A stretch of DNA of 37,067 nt from Minisyncoccota bacterium (GTDB taxonomy: Bacteria > Patescibacteriota > Minisyncoccia > Minisyncoccales > GWA2-38-27), in assembly GCA_028687715.1 (NCBI GenBank), contig JAQTZP010000007.1, positions 1 to 37,067 of the forward strand, read 5' to 3'. Of this stretch, positions 1-7,977 are shown in pieces. The notes below the pieces were generated by a model. That model was not told where the DNA came from and did not search any database. It was given only the letters and a program-made list of their open reading frames with translations. Position 1 is the stretch's first letter. Each line of letters opens with the position of its first letter. The position numbers and the translations under genes were made by a program.

Positions 1-244
1 GTGTTCCATTATTTCCATTTCCAGTGCTATCGTTGCAATTATCCTCAAAATTCCACTCTCCTACAATATCAGCTCCTAAAGCATGCTTGATGCTGCCGCT
101 GAATTGAAGACCTTTGGCAATTATCCCCCTTTCTCTCACTCCCCTGGTACTTAATAAAATAATGCTTGCTAATAGTCCTAAAATAGCTATTACTACTAAA
201 AGCTCTATTAATGTAAAGCCTTTTTTATTCTTAAAAAGTTTCAT
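1..244 (-). CDS. Type IV pilin-like protein with LamG-like start, 3' end outside window
   Basis: The first 81 codons of a prepilin are visible; the gene runs off the left edge. The N-terminus is short and basic (MKLFKNKKG), then a class III prepilin cleavage site G9/F10 with the conserved Glu at +5 (E14) and a hydrophobic helix to about residue 33. A prepilin peptidase would cut after G9 and the helix would pack into a pilus or pseudopilus core. From about residue 59 the motif IVGEWNFEDN followed by DSTGNGNNGT looks like the beginning of a LamG/concanavalin-like adhesive domain, a combination often seen in CPR pilins (family knowledge). The start is the ATG at 244; no Shine-Dalgarno is visible. 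The C-terminal domain assignment is an inference from about 20 residues. Confidence 0.85.
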   Translation of the reverse strand, partial: MKLFKNKKGFTLIELLVVIAILGLLASIILLSTRGVRERGIIAKGLQFSGSIKHALGADIVGEWNFEDNCNDSTGNGNNGT

Positions 245-305
245 ATTTATATATAGCAATGGCAGTAAGTCTACTTCCAATTGCTACGTTAATATATTTT
301 AATTT

Positions 306-314
306 ATTATAACA
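306..314 (-). promoter_or_regulatory. Extended -10 promoter candidate for the pilin gene
   Basis: Minus-strand TGTTATAAT is a perfect extended -10 element in the galT-pilin gap (245-316). Transcription would start near 299, about 55 nt before the pilin ATG. No good -35 box is visible. A second element, TGCTATATA (250-258), lies almost on the start codon and could give a leaderless transcript instead. Confidence 0.4.
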
Positions 315-316
315 CT

Positions 317-1378
317 TTATTGTTTTTTTAAATACTCTGCAGCTTTCTCAGGTTCAATAGAAGAAATTTCAATCCTGGTTCCTATCTCAAAACCAGCCCA
401 GGTTGAAGTTTTGGGTAGAATTGTCCAGTGCCAGTGATAATAACTGTGGTCTTTATTGTCGCAGGGCGAACTATGAAGATAGAAATTGTAATCAGGGTTA
501 TTTAATCCTTTATAAATCTTTTTTAAAGCTGTCTGGAAAGCCTCTGCCAAATCCCATTTTTCATCTTCGGTTATTCTTTCAAAATAAGCTGAGTGCTTTT
601 TGGGCGAGATTATCACCTCAAAAGCTGTTTTTGAGGCAAAGGGACAAATAACCACAAAATTCTTATTCTCAAAAACAATTCTTTCTCTTTTTTTAAGCTC
701 CCAATTTGTCATCTGGCAGTAGACGCACTTTTTATTCTTCTTAAAATAACTCTGGGCATTCTCTAAAGCGTTTCTCAAGTCAACATCAATTAAAGGAACC
801 GTTATTATCTGAGAATGAGGGTGAGCTATAGAAGCTCCTGCTTCTGAACCGCTGTTATGAAAGATAGAAATGAGATTGACGAACTTCTTTTCCATTAATT
901 CCAAATACCTTTGTTGGTATGCGTCAATAACTTCTTTAACCTCCTCCATCTTAAACTGACCCATATGTTTTTCGTGGTCTTTGGTGACAACTACTTCGTG
1001 AAAGCCAATGGCGTTTATTCTCTGATAAATGCCGCCTTCTATCGTTTTATTAAGGTCTGAATAAGGAAGAAAAGCTGGGTATTTGTTTGGAATTACAATA
1101 AGACTCCAGCTTTTCGGAATCTTGTCCCAGCCTTTAAAAAGAATCTTCTTTCCTTTTTCCATAACAAGGGTTGGAGGCTCCTGCGTCTCAATATTGCAGA
1201 AAGGACATTTTCTTTTATCAATTCTTACCTTCTTTTTTGCTTCTTTTCTAAACATTTCAGGCTTTTTAGCCCTGCCCGTAGCAATTACCACCCAATCCTT
1301 GCTTACTAAATCCAAACGAAGCTCTGAAGGAAACTTGATATCTTTATTGATTTTCTTTGAAAGCATTATTTTATTCAC
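317..1378 (-). CDS. galT: Galactose-1-phosphate uridylyltransferase-like protein
   Basis: 353-residue HIT-superfamily nucleotidylyltransferase of the GalT type, which exchanges UMP between UDP-glucose and galactose-1-phosphate through a uridylyl-histidine intermediate. Visible are the zinc-ligand pair C58/C61 (CPFC), H127 in GFHEVVV, and the active-site motif H185-P-H187-S-Q, where canonical GalT has HPHGQ. A second CxxC (CVYC) lies near residue 219 and HWHW occurs near the C-terminus. The GTG at 1378 is preferred over the ATG at 1366 because AGGA sits 7 nt before it; the gene then overlaps the upstream glycosyltransferase by 8 bp, suggesting translational coupling. Related enzymes use ADP- or other sugar nucleotides, so the exact sugar is uncertain. 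Confidence 0.85.
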   Translation of the reverse strand: MNKIMLSKKINKDIKFPSELRLDLVSKDWVVIATGRAKKPEMFRKEAKKKVRIDKRKCPFCNIETQEPPTLVMEKGKKILFKGWDKIPKSWSLIVIPNKYPAFLPYSDLNKTIEGGIYQRINAIGFHEVVVTKDHEKHMGQFKMEEVKEVIDAYQQRYLELMEKKFVNLISIFHNSGSEAGASIAHPHSQIITVPLIDVDLRNALENAQSYFKKNKKCVYCQMTNWELKKRERIVFENKNFVVICPFASKTAFEVIISPKKHSAYFERITEDEKWDLAEAFQTALKKIYKGLNNPDYNFYLHSSPCDNKDHSYYHWHWTILPKTSTWAGFEIGTRIEISSIEPEKAAEYLKKQ

Positions 1379-2093
1379 TATACTTTCCTGTAATTAAATT
1401 CCACCTTATTTTCAACAAATCAAACCCCATTCTTATCATCCCCTTTAATTTTACCTTGCTGTCTGGGTCATTAACCCATCTGACTGGAACTTCTTTAATC
1501 TTAAAACCCATCTTTCTGCCCAATTTTAGAATCTCTGGATCAAAAGCCCATCTATTGATCCTGCACTTAGGCAGAATCTTCTCTGCTGCTTCTGCGCTTA
1601 ATGCCTTAAAACCGCATTGAGTATCCCAAATCCCCCATAATCCTACGATAAACTGAGTTAAAAGATTAAACATATTGCCTACTAAAACCCTATGCCAGGG
1701 CTGAGGCGGGTCCAAAACAGCGCCCTTTACATCTCTTGAACCAATTACAATGTCATAATCCTGGTTGAAATAAGGAATCATATCTTCAACCTGGTCTAAA
1801 GAAGTAGAATTATCAGCATCGGTAAACAAACGGTACTGGCCTTTGGCTTCAATTAATCCCTGACGGACAACATATCCTTTTCCGTGATTCTCTTTGTTAT
1901 CAATTAATTTAAGATTTAATATCTCTGATTTTAAATTATTCACAGCTTCAGAGGTTCTGTCTTTTGAGCCGTCGCTTACCACAATAATTTCATACTCATA
2001 ATCCTGTTTTCTTAAATATCGGTCAATTTCAAGAAGCGTTTTAGGCAAACGCTTTTCTTCATTGTAAGCTGGGATTATTACTGATAAATACAT
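1371..2093 (-). CDS. GT2 family glycosyltransferase, dolichyl-phosphate glucosyltransferase (ALG5)-like
   Basis: 240 residues, GT-A fold family 2. The N-terminus carries the typical strand and turn VIIPAYNEEKRLP, then SDGSKDRT (D41), the metal-binding FTDADNST (D92, D94), IGSRD near 118-121, and DTQCGFK (D157), a signature of the polyprenyl-phosphate sugar transferases DPM1/ALG5. It probably loads a sugar from a nucleotide donor onto undecaprenyl phosphate at the membrane for surface glycan assembly. No C-terminal membrane domain is visible, so it should be a peripheral enzyme. It overlaps galT downstream, which points to a shared sugar-nucleotide theme. Donor and acceptor cannot be read from the sequence. 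Confidence 0.87.
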   Translation of the reverse strand: MYLSVIIPAYNEEKRLPKTLLEIDRYLRKQDYEYEIIVVSDGSKDRTSEAVNNLKSEILNLKLIDNKENHGKGYVVRQGLIEAKGQYRLFTDADNSTSLDQVEDMIPYFNQDYDIVIGSRDVKGAVLDPPQPWHRVLVGNMFNLLTQFIVGLWGIWDTQCGFKALSAEAAEKILPKCRINRWAFDPEILKLGRKMGFKIKEVPVRWVNDPDSKVKLKGMIRMGFDLLKIRWNLITGKYSE

Positions 2094-2105
2094 AACAATT
2101 ATTCT

Positions 2106-2114
2106 ATTATAGCA
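2106..2114 (-). promoter_or_regulatory. Extended -10 promoter of the glycosyltransferase-galT unit
   Basis: Minus-strand TGCTATAAT is a perfect TGn plus TATAAT element, located just after the map terminator. Expected transcription start is about 2099 and the ATG is at 2093, giving a leader of only about 6 nt. The -35 region is poor (CTTCTA), as is usual for extended -10 promoters. Confidence 0.6.
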
Positions 2115-2145
2115 AAAAGCATAATCAATAGAAGTGTGAATAAAT

Positions 2146-2169
2146 AAAAAAAGAGGATTAAATCCCCTT
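2146..2169 (-). terminator. Intrinsic terminator closing the ribosomal super-operon
   Basis: Directly after the map stop codon the minus strand forms AAGGGGAT-TTA-ATCCTCTT (hairpin 2151-2169, one G-T pair) followed by a run of T. It separates the super-operon from the glycosyltransferase unit. Confidence 0.85.
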
Positions 2170-2915
2170 TATACCTCTGTCAGTATCTCAGCTCCCTTTT
2201 TTGTAATTGCAATAGTGTGTTCAAAGTGAGCTGCCACTGAGTCATCTTTTGTGGCATAGCCGTAATTGTCTTGGGCTCTTTTTATCCTCCAGTCCCCCGT
2301 TGAAACCATTGGCTCGATACAGAAAACCATGCCTTCTTTTATAACAGGCCCTGTCTTCCTTTTGCCGTAATTTAAAATCTGAGGGTCTTCATGGATCTCT
2401 CTGCCTATGCCATGGCCGCATAAGTCTTTGATAACGCTGAAACCCTGGCTTTCTACATAACGGCTTATTGTGTTTCCAATATCCCCGAAGGTATTGCCTG
2501 GTTTTGCCTTTTTTATGCCTCTTTTTAAAGCCTTTTTAGTCACCTTAATCAATCTCAAAGCTTCTGGCTCAACTTTTCCAATTCCAACTGTTACTGCCAT
2601 ATCAGCATGAAAGCCCTTATGCTTTATACCTAAATCCAAACAAACCACATCTCCTTCTTTTAAAACCCTTTCTGAAGGAATTACATGAACCAGTTCTTCA
2701 TTCACAGAAACACATAAACAAGCCGGGAAGCCCTGATAATTCTTGAAAGAACACTCTCCATTGTATTTTAAAACAAGGCCGCTTGCGACCTTGTCTAGAT
2801 ATTCTGTTGTCACTCCAGGCTTTGCTTCTTTCTCCAGCTCCTTCATAATTTTAGCTAAAATTCCTCCTCCTTCTCTCATTATTGAAATCTCTTTTTCTGT
2901 TTTTATTGTAATCAT
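2169..2915 (-). CDS. map: Methionine aminopeptidase, type I
   Basis: 248 residues. It removes the initiator Met from nascent proteins once the formyl group is gone. All five metal ligands are recognisable: D94, D105, H168, E201 and E232, together with the conserved substrate-side H77. There is no N-terminal zinc or SH3 extension, so it is the short bacterial type Ia. The ATG overlaps the adk stop in an ATGA arrangement, implying translational coupling. In many bacteria infA, rpmJ and the rpsM-rplQ genes follow here; instead there is a terminator, so this is the last gene of the operon. Confidence 0.96.
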   Translation of the reverse strand: MITIKTEKEISIMREGGGILAKIMKELEKEAKPGVTTEYLDKVASGLVLKYNGECSFKNYQGFPACLCVSVNEELVHVIPSERVLKEGDVVCLDLGIKHKGFHADMAVTVGIGKVEPEALRLIKVTKKALKRGIKKAKPGNTFGDIGNTISRYVESQGFSVIKDLCGHGIGREIHEDPQILNYGKRKTGPVIKEGMVFCIEPMVSTGDWRIKRAQDNYGYATKDDSVAAHFEHTIAITKKGAEILTEV

Positions 2916-3622
2916 TTTATTAAACTCATTATATCCTCAAAAACATCTGCTACTGATTTCTCTCCGTTAATCTTATCTACCTCTATATTCTCTTTTTCAA
3001 GATAATCAATTACCGGGAAAGTCCTTTTTTGATATTCTTTGAGTCTGACTTTAATTGTTTCTTTATCATCAAGGCCCTCTCTTTTGAGCAGTCTTGAGCC
3101 GTCTAAAGGGCAGAGAGTCAGATTTTCAGTTTCCTGATTGTATAAGATGGGATGGCGCATCAGCTCGCAGATCTTTCTGTGGGAATTCCTAAAAATAGTA
3201 GCCTCTGGGCTTATCTCAATTAAAACCACCCTTATATTCTCCTTGCCGTAAAGCTCTTTTAAAATCGGAGTAATCCTTTCTGCCTCAAAAAGAGTTCTTG
3301 GCGAACCGGCAATAACCAGGTTTTTACCTGAACCTGCCAATTCTTTTATCTTTTCCTTAACAAGATGGGCAACAAAAGGAGGACTGCAGAGTATTCCTTC
3401 CTTCCAAAGCTTTTTCTCGTTTAAAATATCATATTTTTCGCTGTCTATTTCAATAAATCTCTCAAGGGAATCCTCTGAAAGATTTTCAGCTTGATTGAAT
3501 TTTTCCTCTAAGATCTTGCTTGTTTCAAAAAGATAAAGACCCATTTTGTCTGATAATAATTCTGCTTGAGTTCCTTTTCCGGCTCCAGGGGGACCAAATA
3601 GTATAATGACCTTTTTATCCAT
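2912..3622 (-). CDS. adk: Adenylate kinase-like NMP kinase, divergent
   Basis: 236 residues in the usual secY-adk-map position. The P-loop GPPGAGKGT (10-18) is perfect and the C-terminal half has the LID-like CPLDGS segment and an adenylate-kinase-like arginine region (VRLKEYQKRT). It should interconvert AMP and ATP to ADP. It is unusual in the NMP-binding half: TGDMLR reads TSKILE, and the normal DGFPR motif reads AGSPR, so the Asp is lost. The LID lacks a four-cysteine zinc site. Because a second kinase at 19835-20908 keeps DGFPR and a zinc LID, activity here may be specialised. The call as adk rests on P-loop, general fold pattern and gene context. Confidence 0.8.
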   Translation of the reverse strand: MDKKVIILFGPPGAGKGTQAELLSDKMGLYLFETSKILEEKFNQAENLSEDSLERFIEIDSEKYDILNEKKLWKEGILCSPPFVAHLVKEKIKELAGSGKNLVIAGSPRTLFEAERITPILKELYGKENIRVVLIEISPEATIFRNSHRKICELMRHPILYNQETENLTLCPLDGSRLLKREGLDDKETIKVRLKEYQKRTFPVIDYLEKENIEVDKINGEKSVADVFEDIMSLIK

Positions 3623-3642
3623 AATTTTAAAATTATTTTATA

Positions 3643-4920
3643 TTAAAAGCTTTCATATTCTCTCATCTGAAGCTGGGCATTAATCTGCCTCATTGTCTCT
3701 AAAACCACTGAAACTGCAATAAGAAGCGAAGTTCCTCCTATTAAAAAGCTGAATACTAAAATACCGGTAATAGAGCCTACGATAGAAGGCATTACTGCGA
3801 TTAATCCCAAGAAAATAGCTCCGATTAAAAGAACTCGGTTAAGAATAAAATACATAAATTTAGCAGTTGATTCTCCAGGCCTTATCCCAGGAATAAAGCC
3901 CCCCATTTTCTGAAGATTGGAGGAGATCGTCTTTGGGTCAAAAGTAACTGCGGTATAGAAATAAGTAAAGACAACTACTAATAAGAAATACATAATGCCG
4001 TGAGTCCAGGGATTTGACAGAAATGAATTTACGCCTGAAGCAACGCCTCCGATTATTCCTGATGAACCTGCAAGAAAACCAACTATCATCTGAGGAAACA
4101 TAAGCAGAGACAAGGCAAAGATTATCGGCATTACCCCCGCAGGATTGATATTTAAAGGCAGATAAGTTGAAACCCCTCCATACATTTTTGTTCCCCTTAC
4201 CCTCTTGGCATAGGAAATAGGGATATTCCTTTTCCCTTCTGTAATTAAAACAACGCAAGCTATAATAATTAAAGCCATAGCAAAGAAAAGAACATAAGAA
4301 GGAATTCTGGCCGGGTCCCAGCCAACAAGAAGCTGGCGCATATTTACCGGGAAATCAGCTACAATGCCTGCAAAAATCAAAAGAGAAACCCCGTTTCCTA
4401 TTCCTTTTTCAGAAATAAGCTCTCCCAGCCACATAAGGAATAAGGTAGCTGCTGTAATTGTCAAAATTGAGCCTAAAAGAATAAAAGGAGACATAAAGGT
4501 GATTACGCCCTGGCGCTGAAACAGAACAAGCATGGCATAAGCCTGAAGCATTGCCAAGGGAACTGTTAGAATCCTGCCGTATTGATTGAATTTCTGCCTG
4601 CCTGCTTCTCCCTCTTCTTTATACATTTTCTCCAATAGAGGAAATATCATTGTCAAAAGCTGGAGTATAATCGAAGCAGTGATATAGGGGCCGAGACCAA
4701 GCATAATAATAGAAAGACGGTCCAATGCTCCCCCGGTAAAAACATTTAAAAGTCCGAACATCTGAAACTGATTGAAAAAGTTTTTTAGGTTTTCAGCATC
4801 TATTACTGAAATAGGGATATTTGCCATTAATCTGAAAACAGCAAAAACGCCTAAGACAAACAGGATTTTATTCCTTAATTCTGGTATTTTAAATACTTGA
4901 ATTATTTTCTGGTACCACAT
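3643..4920 (-). CDS. secY: Protein translocase subunit SecY
   Basis: 425 residues, ten predicted membrane helices, the central channel of the Sec translocon. The N-terminus MWYQKIIQVFKIPELRNKI, the first helix and plug region, and the cytosolic loops with basic residues match SecY. The ATG at 4920 is chosen, one base after the rplO stop; an in-frame TTG at 4932 would overlap rplO and adds four atypical residues. It lies between rplO and adk as in most bacteria. SecE and SecG are not in the window. Confidence 0.97.
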   Translation of the reverse strand: MWYQKIIQVFKIPELRNKILFVLGVFAVFRLMANIPISVIDAENLKNFFNQFQMFGLLNVFTGGALDRLSIIMLGLGPYITASIILQLLTMIFPLLEKMYKEEGEAGRQKFNQYGRILTVPLAMLQAYAMLVLFQRQGVITFMSPFILLGSILTITAATLFLMWLGELISEKGIGNGVSLLIFAGIVADFPVNMRQLLVGWDPARIPSYVLFFAMALIIIACVVLITEGKRNIPISYAKRVRGTKMYGGVSTYLPLNINPAGVMPIIFALSLLMFPQMIVGFLAGSSGIIGGVASGVNSFLSNPWTHGIMYFLLVVVFTYFYTAVTFDPKTISSNLQKMGGFIPGIRPGESTAKFMYFILNRVLLIGAIFLGLIAVMPSIVGSITGILVFSFLIGGTSLLIAVSVVLETMRQINAQLQMREYESF

Positions 4921-4921
4921 A

Positions 4922-5353
4922 TTATTTAACAATGCCTTTTAATTTTTCAATCTTATCTTTGGCAGTTTTTGAGAACTTAATTCCCTCAATCACCAGTTTT
5001 TTATCAATATCCCCTTTCCCCAATATCTTTACTGAATAATTCCTTCTGTCTTTTACGCTTATTAGGCCTTTCTCGGCTAAGGTTTTTAAAGAAATAGTTT
5101 CTGAATCATTGAACTTTTTATTCAATAAATCCAAATTAAAAACAATAATTTTGTTATTAATATTTTTTCTTCTGTACCCTTTAAGTTTAGGATACCTTTT
5201 TATAACTTCTCGGACAATAGGCGCCATCTTTCTGCCAGCCCTTGATTTCTGGCCTTTCTGGCCCCGGCCGGAATAAGTTCCTCTTTTTCCTCCTCTTCCA
5301 ACCCGCTTTTTCCTTTTTACTCTATGAATTGGCTTTAATTGATGTATCTGCAT
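4922..5353 (-). CDS. rplO: 50S ribosomal protein L15
   Basis: 143 residues. The glycine- and arginine-rich N-terminus (KRVGRGGKRGTYSGRGQKGQ) is the L15 tail that threads into 23S rRNA, followed by the globular L18e/L15-type fold. It follows rpsE with a 4-bp gap and no rpmD (L30) between them, although most bacteria have L30 at this point; its absence is a known CPR trait. Confidence 0.97.
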   Translation of the reverse strand: MQIHQLKPIHRVKRKKRVGRGGKRGTYSGRGQKGQKSRAGRKMAPIVREVIKRYPKLKGYRRKNINNKIIVFNLDLLNKKFNDSETISLKTLAEKGLISVKDRRNYSVKILGKGDIDKKLVIEGIKFSKTAKDKIEKLKGIVK

Positions 5354-5357
5354 TTTA

Positions 5358-5867
5358 TTATTTTTCAGCTATTTTTTCTTTTATCTTTTTTAAGGCTTCT
5401 ATAGTTGCCTTGGCATTGTTAATTTTATTGCCGGTTCTCCCTAAAACTTTGGAAGATATGTTTTTAATGCCTGCTAAAGTGCAAATAACTCTTACTGTTC
5501 CTCCGGCAACCAAACCTCTCCCCTTTCTCTGGGGCTTTAAAACAATGTTTGCGGCTCCAAATCTGGCTTCAGTCTGATGAGGAATAGTTTCATCTTTAAT
5601 GAATACGTTAATAAGGCTTTTATGGGCTGCTCTGGTGGCTTTCTCAACTGCCTGAGACACGTCCTTGCCTTTGGCGACTCCAAGCCCTACCTTGCCTTTT
5701 TTATTGCCTATTATCACTGTTGCCCTGAATCTGAAGCGTCGGCCTCCAGCAGTCATTCTGGCAACCCTGGCTAGATCTAAAAGCTTTGAATCAAATTCGC
5801 TCTTTTTAATCTCCTTTTTCTCAAACCTCCCTTCTCTTTTATTGACTTTATCTTTATTTATTATCAT
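5358..5867 (-). CDS. rpsE: 30S ribosomal protein S5
   Basis: 169 residues. The double-stranded RNA-binding-like N-terminal domain (with GGRRFRFRATVIIG near 41-54 and VGLGVAKGKD) and the C-terminal S5 domain are intact. It helps form the mRNA entry site and affects accuracy. The first 20 residues are a basic and acidic extension of moderate length. The ATG at 5867 is 12 bp after rplR. Confidence 0.97.
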   Translation of the reverse strand: MIINKDKVNKREGRFEKKEIKKSEFDSKLLDLARVARMTAGGRRFRFRATVIIGNKKGKVGLGVAKGKDVSQAVEKATRAAHKSLINVFIKDETIPHQTEARFGAANIVLKPQRKGRGLVAGGTVRVICTLAGIKNISSKVLGRTGNKINNAKATIEALKKIKEKIAEK

Positions 5868-5879
5868 AGATATCTTAGT

Positions 5880-6236
5880 TTAAAACTTTAATCCTCCTTC
5901 TCTGGCGCCTTCAGCTAAAGCCTTTACCCTTCCATGATACCTGCATCCTCCCCTGTCAAATATTACTTTCTCAATCTTTTTATCAAGCGCTTTTTGGGCG
6001 ATTGTTTTCCCTAATTCAAAAGCTATTCCAATTTTAGCGCTTCTTTTATCTTTTTTTGATGAAGATTTTTTTAGCTCCCTATCGCTTAATGATAAAATAG
6101 TTTTACCTTTGGCGTCATCGATTAACTGAACGTAGATATGATTTAAACTTCTAAAAACAGAAAAACGAGGCCTCTCTGATGTCCCAAAAAGCTTTGCTCT
6201 AATTCTTTTATGGCGGTAATATCTTTTTTTATTCAT
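5880..6236 (-). CDS. rplR: 50S ribosomal protein L18
   Basis: 118 residues, the usual length. It binds 5S rRNA in the central protuberance together with L5. The C-terminal [25 protein letters not shown] block is the family hallmark, and the N-terminus is arginine-rich. The start is preceded by AAAATT rather than a Shine-Dalgarno, with the rplF stop 4 bp upstream. Confidence 0.96.
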   Translation of the reverse strand: MNKKRYYRHKRIRAKLFGTSERPRFSVFRSLNHIYVQLIDDAKGKTILSLSDRELKKSSSKKDKRSAKIGIAFELGKTIAQKALDKKIEKVIFDRGGCRYHGRVKALAEGAREGGLKF

Positions 6237-6240
6237 AATT

Positions 6241-6792
6241 TTAAGCGGCTCCGGCAGAAGAAACTACCTTCTTGCCTGATTTTCTTCTTACCTGCTCCCC
6301 AAAATACCTAATGCCTTTTCCTTTATACGGCTCCGGAGGCCTGATTGCCCTAATTTCAGCTGCCATCTCGCCTACTTTCTCCTTATTGATTCCAGATATA
6401 GTAATTATATTCTTTTCAACTGAAAAATTTATGCCTTGTTCCTTTTTTATCTTAACCGGATGAGAAAAGCCTATTTGGAGGACTAAATCATCACCTTCTA
6501 AATTAGCTCTGTAGCCAACGCCTTCAATCTGCAGCTTTTTCTCAAACCCTTTAACTACGCCTTCTATCATATTGGCAATAATAGCTCTTGTAAGGCCCCA
6601 AAAAGATTTTGTCTTTTTAGTTTCAATCAGAGGAGTTAATACAATCTCTTTTTCTTTTTTCTCAACCTTAATTTCAGGCCTGATTTCCCTTTCTAACTGG
6701 CCCTTAGGACCTTTTACTGCTACTAATCTGCCTTTTATCTCTATTTCTACTCCCTCTGGTATTGATATTGGTTTTTTGCCTAACCTTGACAT
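6241..6792 (-). CDS. rplF: 50S ribosomal protein L6
   Basis: 183 residues with two tandem L6 domains; the first starts [16 protein letters not shown] and the second ends with the highly conserved [14 protein letters not shown] block near residues 153-166. It sits near the sarcin-ricin loop and supports factor binding. The initiation context is AAAATTATG. Confidence 0.97.
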   Translation of the reverse strand: MSRLGKKPISIPEGVEIEIKGRLVAVKGPKGQLEREIRPEIKVEKKEKEIVLTPLIETKKTKSFWGLTRAIIANMIEGVVKGFEKKLQIEGVGYRANLEGDDLVLQIGFSHPVKIKKEQGINFSVEKNIITISGINKEKVGEMAAEIRAIRPPEPYKGKGIRYFGEQVRRKSGKKVVSSAGAA

Positions 6793-6804
6793 AATTTTAA
6801 ATAA

Positions 6805-7215
6805 TTACCATATCTCGCATATAATCTCTCCTCCTAATTTTTTCTTTTTCGCCTCTTTTGAAGCCATAAGCCCGCTTGGAGTTGAAATTATTGAAATTCC
6901 GTATCCTCCTCTTACAGATTTAATATCTCTGCTTGAGGTATAGATTCTTTGGCCCGGCTTTGAAATTCTTCTAAGACCTAAAATAACAGGCTTTTTGCCT
7001 TCTTTGGCTGATTCATCTTTATAATAATTAAGCGTTATCTCGAAAAACTTCTTTTCCTTCTTGCCCTTTTTCTCAAGCTTTTTAATAAGACCTTCTTTCT
7101 CCATAATCTGGGCTATTTCATATTTCAACTTAGAAAAAGGGATTTCCACTGAATCCTTTAAAACAGCCTGGGCATTCCTTATTCTGTTTAACATATCTGT
7201 AATTGGATCTGTCAT
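6805..7215 (-). CDS. rpsH: 30S ribosomal protein S8
   Basis: 136 residues. The N-terminal TDPITDMLNRIRNA and the C-terminal STPSGLMASKEAKKKKLGGE segment are typical of S8, a primary 16S rRNA binder. In E. coli S8 also represses the spc operon by binding an rRNA-like mRNA structure in rplE; no such site was identified here. Initiation context AAAATTATG. Confidence 0.97.
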   Translation of the reverse strand: MTDPITDMLNRIRNAQAVLKDSVEIPFSKLKYEIAQIMEKEGLIKKLEKKGKKEKKFFEITLNYYKDESAKEGKKPVILGLRRISKPGQRIYTSSRDIKSVRGGYGISIISTPSGLMASKEAKKKKLGGEIICEIW

Positions 7216-7219
7216 AATT

Positions 7220-7405
7220 TTACCATGATGATTTCTTTATACCCGGTATTTCTCCTTTATTTGCTAATTCTCTGAAACAAATGCGGCATAATCCAAACTT
7301 CCTTATAAAGCCCCTGCGCCGGCCGCACCTAAAGCATCTCCGAATAATCCTAGTGGTGAATTTCGGCTTTTTTAAAGATTTTGCTATTTGTGATTTTTTA
7401 GCCAT
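7220..7405 (-). CDS. rpsN: 30S ribosomal protein S14, zinc-binding short form
   Basis: 61 residues. Two CxxC pairs (C24/C27 and C40/C43) form the zinc knuckle of the C+ S14 type; the long zinc-free paralogue is not seen in this window. It lies in the 30S head. The gene has its normal place between rplE and rpsH, with 4-bp spacing to rpsH. Confidence 0.97.
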   Translation of the reverse strand: MAKKSQIAKSLKKPKFTTRIIRRCFRCGRRRGFIRKFGLCRICFRELANKGEIPGIKKSSW

Positions 7406-7418
7406 AATATTTATTACT

Positions 7419-7973
7419 TTAAGACTTTATCGGAAATCCTATCAATTTCAATAGCTTCAATCCTTCATTATTATCTTTAGCTGTTGTCACTACAGTAATC
7501 TCAATGCCGAAAATAATTCTGGATTTTTCAGGAGAAATCTCGGGAAAGATAAAATGTTCTTTTACTGCTATTGTCAGATTTCCTTTTTTATCAAAAGATT
7601 TAGGGTCAATGCCTTGGAAATCTCGGGTTCTTGGAAGATAAATATCAATCAGTCTTTCTAAAAAATCATACATCTTTCTGCCTCTCAAGGTAGCCATGGC
7701 GCCTACTGCCAAGCCCTGTCTAAGTTTAAATCCAGCAACTGATTTCTTGGCTCTGGTTAAAACAGGCCTTTGTCCGCAGATTAGAGCCAAGTTATCCGAT
7801 ATCTCAGTCTGAATCTTTTTCCGCTCATCTGAAGTTTTATCAATAACCAATTTGCCAAAACCGGTATTTACAACCACTTTTTCAATCTTAGGAACAGCGG
7901 AAACGCTTTTGTAGCCGAACTCCTTCATCATAACAGGCACTGCCTCTTTTGTGAATTTATCTTTTAAATACAT
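7419..7973 (-). CDS. rplE: 50S ribosomal protein L5
   Basis: 184 residues from the ATG at 7973. This start is supported by an unusually strong GGAGG placed 9 nt upstream, one of very few clear Shine-Dalgarno sites in the window; a longer reading from 8030 would overlap rplX by 53 bp and is rejected. The family blocks [22 protein letters not shown] and the [14 protein letters not shown] segment are present. L5 binds 5S rRNA and contacts the P-site tRNA. Confidence 0.96.
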   Translation of the reverse strand: MYLKDKFTKEAVPVMMKEFGYKSVSAVPKIEKVVVNTGFGKLVIDKTSDERKKIQTEISDNLALICGQRPVLTRAKKSVAGFKLRQGLAVGAMATLRGRKMYDFLERLIDIYLPRTRDFQGIDPKSFDKKGNLTIAVKEHFIFPEISPEKSRIIFGIEITVVTTAKDNNEGLKLLKLIGFPIKS

Positions 7974-7977
7974 ATTT

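Noticed and set aside
114-302. Plus-strand reading frame opposite the pilin start
   Set aside because: It is the antisense of the prepilin and its promoter region; composition and lack of start signals mark it as a shadow.
3938-4258. 106-codon minus-strand frame within secY
   Set aside because: It is another frame of the same strand in a conserved membrane protein, Cys/Arg/Ser-rich with no start context.
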